NCBI RefSeq assembly: GCF_910596095.1
Contig: NC_056540.1
Span: 25,860,501 to 25,924,500, forward strand
Source: Thunnus maccoyii
Lineage: Eukaryota; Chordata; Actinopteri; Scombriformes; Scombridae
Length of the DNA: 64,000 nucleotides
Direction of reading: 5' to 3'
Under the pieces are notes generated by a model. It made no database searches and was not told the origin of the DNA. It saw only the letters and a list, made by a program, of their open reading frames with translations. The position numbers were made by a program, and so were the translations under genes. Shown here one piece after another: positions 1-12,068 of this stretch; positions within the stretch are counted from its first letter, which is position 1, and every line of letters starts with the position of its first letter.

Positions 1-177
1 TCCAACCAAATATCATAGAATAAAATGTTGACCAGAATAAACCAGAATAAAACGTTGGCATTGTACGTTTCTGCACTTTCAATCTTTACGTTTCAATGTT
101 GATCGCCTTTTGAGCTTTTCACGTAATTTAACGACACATTAAATGGCTCTTATCAGTTGAATAATTATGTTTTATGT

Positions 178-372
178 TGCGTCAACGCTGTGGTTAAGGT
201 CTGGTTAGGTTTAGGCACAAAAATCACTTGGTTAGGGTTTGGAAATGATCATAGTTAATTTGGGTTAAAATACCCAGTTTTGTCACCAGAAAAATGGCTG
301 CAAATGTCCAGACATCTTGATAAAAATACCTGGTTTTATCAGTTGAAACAGGAAGCGAGCAGTGGTCTCAAG
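178..372 (+). repeat. Dispersed repeat (ttaggtttaggcac family), copy 1
   Basis: Holds gtggttaaggtctggttagg, tttaggcacaaaaatcactt, a gatcatagttaatttgggtt block and gaaacaggaagcgagcagtg. The same block order appears at 16448-16600 and, inverted, at 17960-18235. Confidence 0.55.
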
Positions 373-2589
373 CAGTGGTTTCTGCTGCTTTGATGCTTTC
401 AAATTAACATTTTTCAAAGCAAGTCAAACATTACACAAAAGTTAGTTATACACAGAAGTGCGATTACAAAATGGTGGCTGGTAAAAAATATGAGTGGCTG
501 TTACACCAGCCACTTTGGCTGGTGGAAGAAAAAGTTAATTTCCAACACTGGTTGTCACACACATACAATATAATAATCTTTTCTGCTGCAGAATATGGAA
601 TGAAACTGTGCTCTGAATCAAACTGAATCCATTTTCAGGTTATGCTTCAACAGAATGACAGTGGTTTTTAGTAGTAGCTAAGAAGCAGCCGTAATTACTT
701 CTTTCAAGGACCCAAACCCTCTCAGAGAAGAGCAAAACAACATTACCTGTCAACAAAACTGTCTGTCTCACTCTGTTTCTATCTCTGTCTCTCTTTTTCT
801 CAGTTCTCAGTTCAAAGAGCATCAGTGGCGTAAAAGCAGAGCAATATTTTCAGGAATACTCAACAAAGCATGGGATTAAAAATAACCAAATACAAGGCAT
901 AATAAATGTCAGACCTTCCTTGTTGAAGAGTGAGTGCAAATGCTGGATAATGGTGCTCTCTCTCATGTGAATCCCTCACAAAACAAATACATTAAATAGC
1001 TCTCACAAGGACAAGCTTACACCAGGGTCTAGCTGTGTGGAATTACAATGTTGTATAAAGAAGTAAAAAGGAATTTTTATTTTATTTGGTGCCTTATTTT
1101 TTCCAGCATACCAGTAGTATAGGTATCAACACTGCAAGCTTTCAGAGTCCACAAACATGCACATGATGTAACTTAATGTCCCCCACCACTCAAGGGACTT
1201 TTCTACTCTATGTTTCAACTTCTACTCTCAGTTTGAAGTTAAGCTTCATTGTGCAGAATGATGTATACGCAGAGTTTGTTGTCACATTCATCTTCTGAAA
1301 GTGGAAAGTTTCTCTGTGCTCAACAAAAATCCAAGTTTAAGGCGCGTACCTATGAGCATGATTTGTAACATCACAACTAGTTTGGAACCAATCCTGGTTC
1401 AGTATTCAGCTTTCACACATGTGATGTGGAAACTTGAAACCTCCAGTGCACATAAGATGAGAATGGACCTTTCAGTGAAGTAGGAGACATCGGGGGTCCA
1501 GCAGTTAAACTTTTTAAACAAAAAATATTTGCTTATTCACAGATTCTGGATTTTGAGTTGAAGAGTAGATGTCATTTTAAAGATTTTAATGAGATAATTT
1601 TTTTTTTGTGGGAAAACACAGACACAAATTATTATTCAAAACAGAGAATTTTATATACATCTCAAACATGTCTGGGTGGGATCTTTAAGGACTCTTGTCT
1701 ATAGATCTAAATATTAAAGTGAGTGAACACGAGAGTGTGTTGATGTGTGTTTGTGTTTGGGTGTGTGTCTCTATCTTCCTAATTATTGACCAAACCTTGA
1801 TGATGCACTTAATCCATTCATTTGTTATCCCAATTTCCTCCAGGATAAAAACAACAGAGCATTGAACTGAACTTCTAATCAACACCATTTCCCCTGTCAT
1901 ATTATTTTAATCAGTTGGCCACTGCTCGTAATGTAATGATATAATTTCATGTTATTGTAGAAAGCCTAAGGCCAATGTTTGCTCATGTAGGCTATTAAAT
2001 AATTTACATCTTAAATGTGGGCATGTGTGTTTTCATGCATGCCTCTCTTCTATGTTGCCCTACGTGACTGTGTGTGTTCAATTAGGTTGTGAGAGTATAA
2101 AATTTCAGTACTGACAGAAAGTGTTGTTCTACTTTGGTGTAAAAAGGGGTCGTGTCTGGCAGGAGGAGAAGCTATTACGGCTCCTTTATGGATTATGAGG
2201 CTGGAGTGTGACCCTTATCTCAAGGTGAACGTCAGTAGCTGCCCTTGTTGCAGTCCATCACAACACTGTTCCCTATTACATTACAGGTGATGCCCCTGGC
2301 AGCACCTCATTGCAAACAATATCCATCTTAACAAGTCATAACATCTGGTAATGATCCTTTTAAATCTCATTTGCCTTAAAACAAGTGAAAATTTCGGCAT
2401 ATAAAGTAAGGTTATTTTATTTTCCTCCATTACAGTTTACCCTGGAACAAGTGGCAATGTCTTGTAATAGATCAGGCAGATCACTCAGTCTTACTATCAA
2501 AGATAATGTCACTTCATTGAAAATTTCCTGACACAAAGTGCCTCAGACCAGAATTGAGGCTCCCCCACCTTACAGATGGACTGTTGACT
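373..2589. other. Intergenic, no gene seen
   Basis: A/T-rich sequence with a GT-rich patch at 1716-1772. Only short chance frames; nothing recognisable. Confidence 0.7.
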
Positions 2590-3085
2590 TCTTAACTAAG
2601 ACTTAGAGTCCACAGAACTGTAGCGACTCTGTGAGACTTTGAGCTTAAATGCCAACACCAGCATGCAAACATGCACATAATGACAATGCTGACGTTAAGA
2701 ACACACAGCAGCTGAGGCAGAATAGTTTTGCAGGTATTTAGTTGTAAACTAAAGCATTGGGCAAATAAAAACTTTTACATGATGATGGCACTAGAAAGGA
2801 AAGTCAAGGGATCACTAAAGTTACAGCAGTTCCTCCTAATCAGAACATGAATATTTTTACCCAATTTCATGGCAATCCATGTCACTCAAAAACACAAATC
2901 TCAACCAGCTGGTGGCACCAGAGAATAGGTCAAGAGTTCACAAAAGGAACCATTAGGTTTCATCCTCTGGACACCCATGGATATCTGTACCAAATTTCTT
3001 GGCAATACATTTTGTAGATTTTGAGATATTTCACAGAATAAGTGAACACGTTGACCTGCTGGTGACACAGAGGAAAGTCTCACAC
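2590..3085 (-). repeat. Dispersed percomorph repeat (TGGATTGCCATGAAATTT family), minus orientation
   Basis: The minus strand carries the sequence order typical of this unnamed repeat: ggattgccatgaaatt-like blocks, gaggatgaaacct, a 'cacc' dinucleotide block, agcatgctggtgttggca-like stretches, and gactctaagtcttagt at the end. It shares this order with 20738-21240 on the plus strand. It has no coding capacity that I can see. Confidence 0.6.
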
Positions 3086-6000
3086 ATATTGTAACTTAGC
3101 CTCAAGATGCTATCTGCAGTCCCTACAGTAGCCAGTAAGCCTCAAAAGATAGAATATACATGGTATAATGAACAAAAAACATATTTATTAACCTTTTATC
3201 TTTTATGTCAGCTTTGACAGCCTCGGTCTTACAATCCCGAAACAAAGTACAATCCCAAAACAAAAGTCTGCCAAGGATGAGGATGAATGAAAATCCTGTA
3301 TGTTTACTTGCCAACCAGGAAATACCTCGATAGGATGTATTGAGGTGGTGTGAGGAGAATGGAAGCCCCTAGGTTCACTGAGAATTATGTATTACATCCA
3401 CACAAATGAACAGAGCTGTTGTAGTCTGGAGCTGTACATATATGAATGGTTGAAACAGCTGGGCAAATGAACATCTGTGTGCATTTGATTGTGAAACCTC
3501 TTAAAGACAGTCAATCTAAAACTGTAAAGTGGCCTCTCAGTTCTCACATTCTTAATTAGTTCATTCTTTCAAAGCCGATGTGGGAAGAGGATTCTCCACA
3601 AGCACAAAAGGACAAAAGTATTGAGCTGTACTTTATAAATCTAATAATTATCCGTTGTCTATTTTGTACATTTTTCATGTACCCATTGAAACATGCATCC
3701 CATAATTCTGATATGATTCAAAGCTGTTGACAAAACTGCTGTAGTGTGTGCACATCCCACATTCACAATTGGCAAATAAAATAAAATGGACTCATTATAG
3801 ATTGTATAATAAATGCTTCCCCAATTTGGGCGTTGAAGCAAATAAATGCAGCAATTACTATTAAAAGTTTCCTAAACTGCAGAAGAACAAACTAATGCCT
3901 GAACTAATGGTTAATAAAACTTACTGCTTGATATCACGGTTTTGCAGCAGGGCAATTACTGAAATTATAAAATTATGATGATTATTCTGATATAAGTAGC
4001 AGCATTTCCTGATATGTTGCCAAGTATTAGATAAAAAAGCAAGCCAGTTTTCTCTCTCTATAGACTATAATCCAACACAAGCCAACTTTATCTGGTCTTC
4101 ATAAAGACAGTAAAATATCAATTCATTGGACTTATTTTACTATTTTTTTACTGGTTTTCTTTTAAAGTCATGATTGGTAGTGCAGAACTGAGGCCAGGAC
4201 AATACAGGTGCATTCTTTCCTGAAGTTGAGCTCTCAGGCATACAGAAAGTCAAGAACAGAAATGGGAAACAAGAATTTCACTTCAGGCAGGAACACAAGG
4301 TAACAGAGAAGATGCTGACTGAGGACATGCTCTAAGGGTACAGTTACATTTGGCACTTACATGTGTTGTCTGATGCTTAGAAATTTTAACTTGTGGGTGG
4401 ACCTAGCTTACTCAGTATTACTGGCAGTCTGCATTTGTTGAAAAAAATGAAAACATATTCAGTGATAACTGCCAAGAAACCTTTTGTGGAGTTCTATCCC
4501 TATGAAGCCTTTTATTTACCTCAAGTTGCCATGATTTTGACTGTTAATACTCCTACGAGGAGATTTGTTTTATGCTTTGTCTAAGCTTTAATGAAGTCCA
4601 TTCCTTCCCTGCCATGTTTATACCTTTTACGCAGAAAAATCTGAAACAAAGCCCTAAAATGTTTGATGAAATCTAGATTTAGGCCAACCTTTATTGGGCA
4701 ATGAGTAGCCCTCGGTGGTTTGTTGTTCAACATTTCCTGTAGCTGCTTCACAGTAAAAGCCCTCAGCAGTGCTTCATGCATTTTTCACTATGAGAAAGAA
4801 AACAAAACCTCCTGTTTTAAAAATTTAGAGGGACCAATCTGCGATATAATTGAAAAATTTGCACTGACTGGCTAAACATGGGCATACTGTACACTGGGAG
4901 TTGAAAAAAAGTTTACATTCCAGTGAATTGACTAGTGCAAGCATACATGGATAATGGGATTATGAAGAACATTTTAGAAAAGGTAAACAGGACTGCTCCA
5001 AAGGGACAAGGTAATACACTAGGAACATCTGCTGGACACCACCACAGGAAAACATGGGAACATGGAAAACTCTATGTTAACACTCACAAGATTGAGACAT
5101 GCTGTTAAAAATAAATAGAGTTGGGGAAAAAGATTGACCACATCATCTTCTCACAATTGCTCAGCTCTAGAATAGAAAATTGTTTTTTACAATATTGCTG
5201 TCTTTGTGGCGCATTGTCAAATAGCCTGCTTGCTATAATGACATGCTATTTGGGACATTGGGGGTTGGAGTTGTAACTTCTGTTGTACATGTGCAGCGAT
5301 GGATGAAAACATGCTACAAGACAGCACTAAAAGAAATGTGGTGCATCACCATAACTGATTTCCTCCAGGCTTCTTTTTTTTTGCAGTACAATTCTACATT
5401 TGTATGTCCATGTGTTTTTGAATTAGCGTAATTCATTGAGGATTAAACTGTGCTATGGAGACATTTAGCTTCAGGATTCACATTTTTCATTCTAGACTAG
5501 ATTTTTCATACTAGATGGACAAATGTAATCAGGCAATCACTTCTAGTTGATCCCATCTCTGAAGGAAACCTGACACACAACTCTATGTCACACTGCTGTT
5601 CTACAAGATTATGGCATACGGACCCAACAAGCTGCAAAAAAAACCCGACCTCAGCACCTCAGAGACCTGACGAGGTTGTGGGCTTTCAATCGACAGTGCT
5701 CAATTAAAATGTCCCTTGTCGATTGTGTGCCTAGATGTCACCAAGATGGAATAGCAGTACTCTTTAACCCCACAAGCAATGGTTTTCCACATCAATCGTG
5801 GAAAACCACAGTGTCTGCAGATTTTGATTGTCGGGCAGCCAGAGATAATGCTTGATCGAGTTGTGATAGGATTGCTGATGAATCTGTACCATAAAATCTT
5901 TTAATGCAGACTCTGGATGTGGAACCTGATTACAAGGACCAACTGGTGTTCATCCAGTCAAACGAAGAATATTATTGGAAGACAGTGATGATATTAAAGC

Positions 6001-7354
6001 CACAATATTGAGTCGGGTCACTGATTGTATTGAGATTTCATCTTTTGTTCTTTTGACCTCTTTTCAAACGATATTTTTCAGAGTAACACTGTGTGACAAG
6101 ATGAAGGGCTTGAGGGTATTATTAGACCATAGTCAGTGGAACAAATGAGCAGTCAGCATTCCCAATTTATCTTTCAATCAAAAGCCTGCTCAGCTACATC
6201 TGAATCCTCGGTCAAGGCGGCAACACCATTAGGATTGTGAAGGCATGTAATATGTCACTGAATTTGCAGAAACTTTGCTTTCTTTGTTCAAGATAGATAG
6301 ATTTTCGATACAGATAGATACAGTAGTCACTGTCTTGCAAAACTAGTTCATAACCTTTGTATTCTGAGGAAATAAATAAATAAAAATGTGTTTGAGTTCA
6401 GGTACAGGGCACCTTTGTTTCGACTGCTGTGTGGCTCTGAATTTTAGCAGCTGGCATGATCTGTTCTGAGGCTTAGCCCCATTCAACCAGCTCTAGAGGT
6501 CTCGACAGCAGACTGTCTATCACTGTTGAAAAGAGAGCTGGCATGACCTTTCCATCCATCACTGGTTTCTGATGCTGCTTTCTATCCAGAAGAAAAGAAA
6601 AAAAATCACTGACTACATGAAATAAACGTAAAGAAATCTTGGTGTCTTTCATACTGAGATGTATCTGAATAAAACCCTGCCTTAAACAAACCTTAAAAAT
6701 GCAGTTCATATTGTTTGGTGGGTGAGATGTCTCTTTGGTAAAAATATTGTTTTTACTTCTGTTCTCTTCACCTATGTGTGCAACAAAACAAATGCAACAA
6801 GTTCACATATGCTCTCTACAGATTGTCAAAAGACAATCTGTTGAGAAGCAGACAAGGCGGGTTGAGGAAACGTTCCAAGATTTCATCACAATATAAATGA
6901 ACTGAACATCACAGATTGCTGATAAATAACCCCCAAGAGGGTACATATTATACCGGGACAACAGGTCTTTAAAATGTGCAAACCAACAGAAAAGACATCA
7001 GAATACATCCAAGCATGAAGTCATGCATTAAAGCAGCATGGTATATAGCAAGTGTGCAGCTGCTGAGGGGGACAGCAAAAGTCCCACAATGCATTTGGGC
7101 AATGTACCATGAGATAAACATAAAGAGCAGGATGAAATTCATACAAACATTCATGAAATAAGTCATGAAACCAATTGTCCATGTGCTAATTCCACCACAC
7201 TGATGTGAACGCAACACCTGCATGAAAAGCAGGAAGGGGTATCCGCTTATGGACAAAAGCATGTAAAATGAGACTGAAGACTTATTATTGACCATGGATG
7301 TTTGAAATTAAACAGCAGGTTGTTAATGGGTTTTGAGGGCTCAGGAGTATGCTA
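3086..7354. other. Intergenic, no gene seen
   Basis: No recognisable domain on either strand. A 108-aa hydrophobic frame at 6969-7295 (minus) has no family match I know and is overlapped by an equally long frame on the other strand. A hairpin lies at 5780-5808. Confidence 0.7.
5780..5808. repeat. Perfect hairpin, 11-bp stem
   Basis: Arms tggttttccac and gtggaaaacca around a 7-nt loop, in non-coding sequence. Confidence 0.6.
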
Positions 7355-7359
7355 CTTGG

Positions 7360-7988
7360 TATCACGGCTGTGGCTATACCCCAGCAGATTCCCCAGTGTT
7401 TTTTGTGTTTCCCCCCTCTGTGTTTCCAGTGCTCTCCTGTCTGTCTCTCCCTATCTGTGTCTGTGTGTTGGCGTAAGCGTTCCTATTCCTTCCTCACTCT
7501 CCCGGCTCCCTGCCCCACCTGCACACCTGCCGTCAAGCGGTTCATCTTCTCACTCGGTCAACACACTTGCCATCCATCAGGTCATCTCCTCTCCAGTATA
7601 TCAACCCCGGCTCTTCACCCACACTTCGCCAGATGGTTGTTTCAGCTTCAGTGGTAGTTAACGTTTCTAGGGCGATTAAGATAGTGAATTCCTTGTGTCA
7701 AGCTATTGATTGTATTCTAACCCATTTGTCTTGTGTCCCAGGATGATCTCATTCCTGCCTGCCAACCTGCCTGCCTGCCAGCCACCACCTAGCTTCCAAA
7801 CTAACTGCTGCCAGCTACACTTCCCCTCATTCCACATTTACAGCCACACACCTCCATTCCCCCTCTCTCTCCTGCTGCCCTTCCCCATCATCAACTCCAA
7901 AACCAGTAACCTTCCTACAATAAACCTTTTCTTAACCAACACCACTCAGTCCTTGTCCTGTGTTTGGGTCCCTCCTGAGTTCATAACA
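7360..7988 (+). repeat. 5' LTR of the Gypsy-like element
   Basis: About 629 bp, bounded on the left by the target duplication and beginning TATCAC (probably from an original TG start), and ending in ATAACA. It is rich in C/T and contains AATAAA at 7919-7924. Its last 111 bp (7878-7988) match 9811-9921 without gaps, with 11 mismatches by my count. Confidence 0.85.
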
Positions 7989-8004
7989 GAACAATCAGGC
8001 CAAC

Positions 8005-8983
8005 GTGGACCCAGCAGACACGGACGATCTCTACCAGGCTCTCTCCAACCAAGGTGCCCTCATGGGCCATCACAATCAGGTTCTCTGTGAAGTTGTGAAG
8101 ACTCGCAGGAACTTATCAGCCAATGTCATCCGGATCAGAACCCAATTCTCCGCTCCTCTCGCTCCTCGATCTCTCCTCTCCACGATCTGAAGCCGAGCCC
8201 AACCCCCCCACTCTTGCACCCTTTCCAGCTCCACCAGCTCCCCTGCCCAGAGAGCCCTAGGTCTCTCACCAGAGTGTTATACTGGAGATCTGGGCACATG
8301 CAGGGCTTTTCTCATGCAATGCTCTCTTGTTTTTGAACAGCAGCCCCTCACCTACAGCACAGATAAGTCCAAAATAATGGGGTTGCTTAAGGGAGACGCC
8401 TTAGACTGAGCATCAACAGTGAGAGAGAGTCAGTCTAGCCTTAGGTCCTCTTTTAATGATTTTGTTTCTGAAATGAGAAAGGTTTTTGACTACCCTGTCT
8501 GGGGGAGGGACGCTACCAAATGCCTCCTCTCACTCTGGCAGGGTTCCCACAGTATAGCCAAATACTCAGTGGAGTTTAGAGCTATAGCTGCTGACTCAGT
8601 GTGGAATGATGAGGTGCTCCAGGGGATATTTTTAAACAGGCTTAGTGAACTAGTCAAGGATGAATTAGCTGCCCAGGATGAATCTGCTGGCTTCAATTCT
8701 GGCCATCAGACTAGACAATCACTTTTGCGAGAGTTGTAAGGAAAGAGCTAGCCATCAGCCACCCCTGCCCACTTCTTGCTCCTTCTCGCCACCTCTTGGA
8801 AGAGCAGGCCCAGGCCTTTCCCGAGTTTCCTGTGTTTTCCCCAGCTCCAACACTTCCACTTCCCCGGGAGATGGACCCATGCAGCTGGATCGGGCCCGTC
8901 TCTTGCAGTCTGAATGTGTCCAGAGAATGGAAGCCAAGGAATGCATCTAGTGTAATCAAACTGGCCATTTCCTCACCACCTGT
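8005..8983 (+). pseudogene. Broken gag of the Gypsy-like element
   Basis: The presumed start is GTG at 8005 (DPADTDDLYQALSNQG follows), where an ATG would be expected. The frame is broken near 8190, and a capsid-like region continues at about 8419-8730 (FDYPVWGRDATKCLLSL, IAKYSVEFRAIAADSVWND). A CCHC zinc knuckle (C-x2-C-x4-H-x4-C) occupies 8942-8983 but holds an in-frame TAG at 8948-8950. The gene is dead. Confidence 0.8.
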
Positions 8984-9006
8984 CTCCTCCAACTATAAGA
9001 ACAGGC

Positions 9007-9805
9007 TTGCCAGTAGCAGTGGGGTTTCTGGTGATTAGAGCTACCACTTCCCTTGTCCCCCAACCCAGAATGCAGCTGGAGGCCCACATCATTCACCACA
9101 CCGAACCCCTGTATCTCATCCTCTCTGGTAATAATTGTGAGTACATCCAGTTCCACCTTATCTCTTCCCCTCAAGCCCCCATGGTCTTGAGTCACCCTTG
9201 GCTGAGATCATACAATCCCTACATAGACTGGTCCACCGACAAAGTTGTTAGCTGGAGTTCTTTTTGCAATCTGCCCTCATCCCAACAGACCCACTCACCT
9301 TGGAACCCCCTGACCTGTCAGTCATCCCCTCTACTGATCATGACTTAGGTGAAGTTTTCAGTAAACAGCTTGCTCTCTCTCTTCCTCCACATTGACCTCT
9401 TCCACAAAGCCCCCCTGGAAGAGAGGCCATGGAAAAATACATCCATGATTCCCTGGCCACTGGAATTATCCAGCTGTCTTCTCCCCCAGTTGGTGCAGGA
9501 TTTTTCTTGATCTCTAAAAAGGACCGCTCTCTTCACTCTTGTATCGACACCATCACCATCAAAACAAGTATCCCTTGCCTTTGATCAATTATGCTTTTGA
9601 ACCGATCCAAAAAGCCACCATCTTTTCCAAACTGGATTTTAGGAATGCCAACCATCTGGTCAGAATCTGGGAGGAAGATGAATGGAAGACGACTTTCAAC
9701 ATGCCCTTTGGCCATTTTGAGTATTTGTTTCAGAGGTTCCTTGAAAGCAAACTCTTTGTCAAAGCAGAAAAATGCGTGTTTCATGTCAGCTCGGTCACCT
9801 CCGTC
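9007..9805 (+). pseudogene. Broken pol (protease linker and partial RT) of the Gypsy-like element
   Basis: The 9007-9350 frame carries the HPWL..YNPYIDW..D..WS signature found between protease and RT in Gypsy elements. RT pieces follow: [41 protein letters not shown] and FNMPFG at about 9420-9720. The sequence then jumps to [12 protein letters not shown] near 9750-9785, so the palm segment with the catalytic aspartates is absent. At least two frameshifts and several stops are present. Confidence 0.8.
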
Positions 9806-9810
9806 AGATT

Positions 9811-9921
9811 CCCTTCCCCATCATCAACTCCAAGACCAGTAACTCTCCTACAGTAAACCTTTTCTTAGCCAACACCACTCTGTCTTTATTCTGTGTTTGG
9901 GTCCCTCCCAAGTTCATAACA
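9811..9921 (+). repeat. Truncated 3' LTR of the Gypsy-like element
   Basis: 111 bp equal in length to the end of the 5' LTR and about 90% identical by eye, ending in ATAACA directly before the second cttgg. The first 500 or so bases of the LTR are missing, apparently removed by the same deletion that took the end of pol. Confidence 0.85.
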
Positions 9922-9926
9922 CTTGG

Positions 9927-11079
9927 AAGTTAAGTGGGTAAAAACAAAGCTGCTAAAAAAAATTTTTTTTAATTTTCTTCTTCTTTTAGCCATATGCCAG
10001 TAGCTCACAGTCTTGTATCAGTTTCTCATTGCTATATTCAAAGTGTTTCAATGTATGATATTAACAAATATTGTCAAACCATCTTGAGGCAATCACTTTG
10101 TGCTTACAGAATAGAAACAATTCAAGGATGCAACAGTTTTAGTGTTTTACTGATCAGCGAATGCCAACATTTTAGAGAGAAACACTTCAACACATGCTAA
10201 TTAAAGTTTGGTTGTTGTTTTTTTTCTTTTCAATTAAGCCAGTCCTTGTGCTTACTCTATCTAGGTGGCTGCAGGACAGATGGAAGTGGATGAGGAAGGG
10301 AAGCAGAGTCCTGCATGCAGATTTAAATCCCCAAAGAGAGGCTGCCCTGTGCCTCTGCAGCCCACTCTCTATACCTGAATTGTCTCTAAGTACAGTTTGG
10401 AGGATATTATTCCTGCATTGACAACTCCAGGGATAAAATGTTAAGACAGCCTGGATTGCATACACTGCCAAGAGCTAAGAATGATAGAGTAGTGTGTGTA
10501 TTTATACTGTCTCTCTGACTAGTATTATGTGTTTATTAGTCTCTTTCATACCCAGACTTATAAAACTGGCCAAGGCCCACTGTCATGCAGACCATTTTTC
10601 ACCCCACACCATATGGAGCTTTTTTCCTATCTTTATTCAAGAGCCCTTGCACTTAAATAGCCCCTGCTTGCACTTACATTTGCTCTGCTTCTTCTCAAAC
10701 TGTATGCTTGTGCGCAGATATATTGTTGCTTGCACAGACTTCCTGCGTTCCAGCTTCAGCCCTTCTCCTTGCACTCAGGCTGCTTCTGTGCGCTCCTGAA
10801 ACATCTGCTCTCAGATTTCTGCTCTGCTCTCAGATTGTTTGTACAACAACCTTGTCAGAATTCCCCAACCAATAGAATACCGGGTGTAGTGTTGACCATT
10901 GAAATGACCCCTGCCTCCTTGTGGGGCGTTCGTTTTACTTCTCAGAGTATCCCGTATGGACGGTTACTCTTTAACCGGGTTCATCCACACCCACCCTCCA
11001 GGGTTTTATTATATGTACTTCCCTTGTTTTCCTTGAAATAAAAGGACAGTTAATACATATACATATACCATACCATACT
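9927..11079. other. Intergenic, no gene seen
   Basis: C/T-rich frames at 10494-11041 have no recognisable domain. AATAAA near 11035 has no gene upstream to serve. Confidence 0.65.
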
Positions 11080-11400
11080 TTTCACTATAATAGCTACATA
11101 CAATATTAGCCGTATAGCACACCGGCCCCCCGTTGGTGTAACCTGACGCACCAGATGGTTTGTTACAAAGAACCATCTGAGAAGTCGTCCTTGGAAACTG
11201 TTTGAAAAAGGGCAGGCACTTTCAAAAAACACTTGGCAGAAAGTGTTGTCCGCCTGCCGTCTACAGTCTGCTGGAATCCATGTGAAAGCAGCATTATAGT
11301 GTTGCTCTGCCCTTTAGAGGAAATGGTCAAAAAAAAAATCAAATGTGCTCTCTTTTCAGCTGTCAGGCGGCAAAAGGAATAGTTGAGCACCTAGCTGTTT
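11080..11400. other. Unassigned, repeat-like block
   Basis: Relatively GC-rich sequence with a short palindrome (cagatggtt...aaccatctg, 11151-11179) and the phrase gtaacctgacgcaccagatg. It reads like part of a DNA transposon, but no transposase or terminal repeats are visible. Confidence 0.3.
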
Positions 11401-11497
11401 GAGATATGAAGTCACTGTCGCAATATACTGCAATTCTTCAGCTCTGCTTTATCACATTTTTAAAAGACTAGGTTGCAGTGGCTCCTCCTGCAAGACT

Positions 11498-11680
11498 AAT
11501 GCAAGATAGATGCATTGTTAGAGACCTTTACCTTTGGTATGATTACAGTATTAATGCAGTATAGATGTTGGGAGGGGGACTTATCACTGAAGTAAAAATG
11601 CAATATAGATGAAGGAGCTGGAACCTCTACCACAGTTACCACTATAGTATTAATGCAATATAGATGCAGGATAGGAGACT
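11498..11680 (+). repeat. Degenerate minisatellite, four units of about 44-55 bp
   Basis: The word (t)aatgca(a/g)(t/g)atagatg recurs at 11498, 11552, 11596 and 11651, and two units share the preceding tataca/gattacagta-like sequence. The spacing of 54, 44 and 55 bp points to an old tandem array. It lies just before the SINE. Confidence 0.6.
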
Positions 11681-11725
11681 TTTTATCATGGTTGCCTCCC
11701 ACTGTAGAGGTAATTGCACATATTA

Positions 11726-12042
11726 CAGCTGTAGCTCAGGAGGTAGAGCGGGTCGTCCACTAATCGGAAGATCAGCGGTTTGATTCCCGGCTCCTCCAGT
11801 CCACATGCTGATGTGTCCTTGGGCAAGACACTTAACCCCAAATTGCTCCTGATGGCTGTGCCATCAGTGTATGAATGTGTGTGAATGGTTAGTTTCCTCT
11901 GATGGGCAGGTTGGGACCTTGCATGGTAGCCCCTGTGCCCATTCAGCGTATGAATGTGTGTGAATGGGTGAATGTGATTCGTAGTGTAAAAGCGCTTTGA
12001 GTGGTCGGAAGACTAGAAAGGCACTATACAAGTACAGTCCAT
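11726..12042 (+). mobile_element. tRNA-derived SINE
   Basis: The 5' head holds a pol III A box (tagctcaggagg, 11732-11743) and B box (ggtttgattcc, 11777-11787), 33 bp apart as in tRNAs. The body carries the phrases gggcaagacacttaacccc and gaatgtgtgtgaatggt, and the 3' end reads aaagcgctttgagtggtcgg...ctatacaagtacagtcc before a T-rich tract to 12068. This arrangement matches a SINE family that is abundant in spiny-rayed fish. The B box has T for C (tttga), so pol III activity is doubtful. Confidence 0.85.
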
Positions 12043-12068
12043 TTTTTTTATTTATTTTTTATTTTTTT

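Larger units (their letters stand above)
7360..9921 (+). mobile_element. Degenerate Ty3/Gypsy-type LTR retrotransposon with internal deletion
   Basis: The element runs from a 5' LTR to a truncated 3' LTR, flanked on both sides by the 5-bp direct repeat cttgg (7355-7359 and 9922-9926). Between them lie broken gag and pol pieces in plus orientation: a gag start region, a capsid-like stretch, a zinc knuckle, a protease-to-RT linker with HPWLRSYNPYIDW, and an N-terminal reverse transcriptase part. The centre of RT including the catalytic YxDD box, all RNase H and integrase, and most of the 3' LTR are missing. Stops and frameshifts occur throughout. The layout resembles fish Sushi/Mag-like Gypsy elements, but the clade is not proven. 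It cannot encode a working product. Confidence 0.9.

Noticed and set aside
5590..5860. Roughly 90-codon stretch without stops on the plus strand (no ATG start)
   Set aside because: The translation matches no family I know; no splice sites that would make it an exon of a larger gene.
6969..7295. 108-aa hydrophobic frame on the minus strand
   Set aside because: Could suggest a membrane protein, but no known family motif, and the opposite strand is open over much of it too.
11726..11800. Stand-alone tRNA gene
   Set aside because: The A and B boxes belong to the SINE head; the sequence does not fold into a full cloverleaf by inspection.
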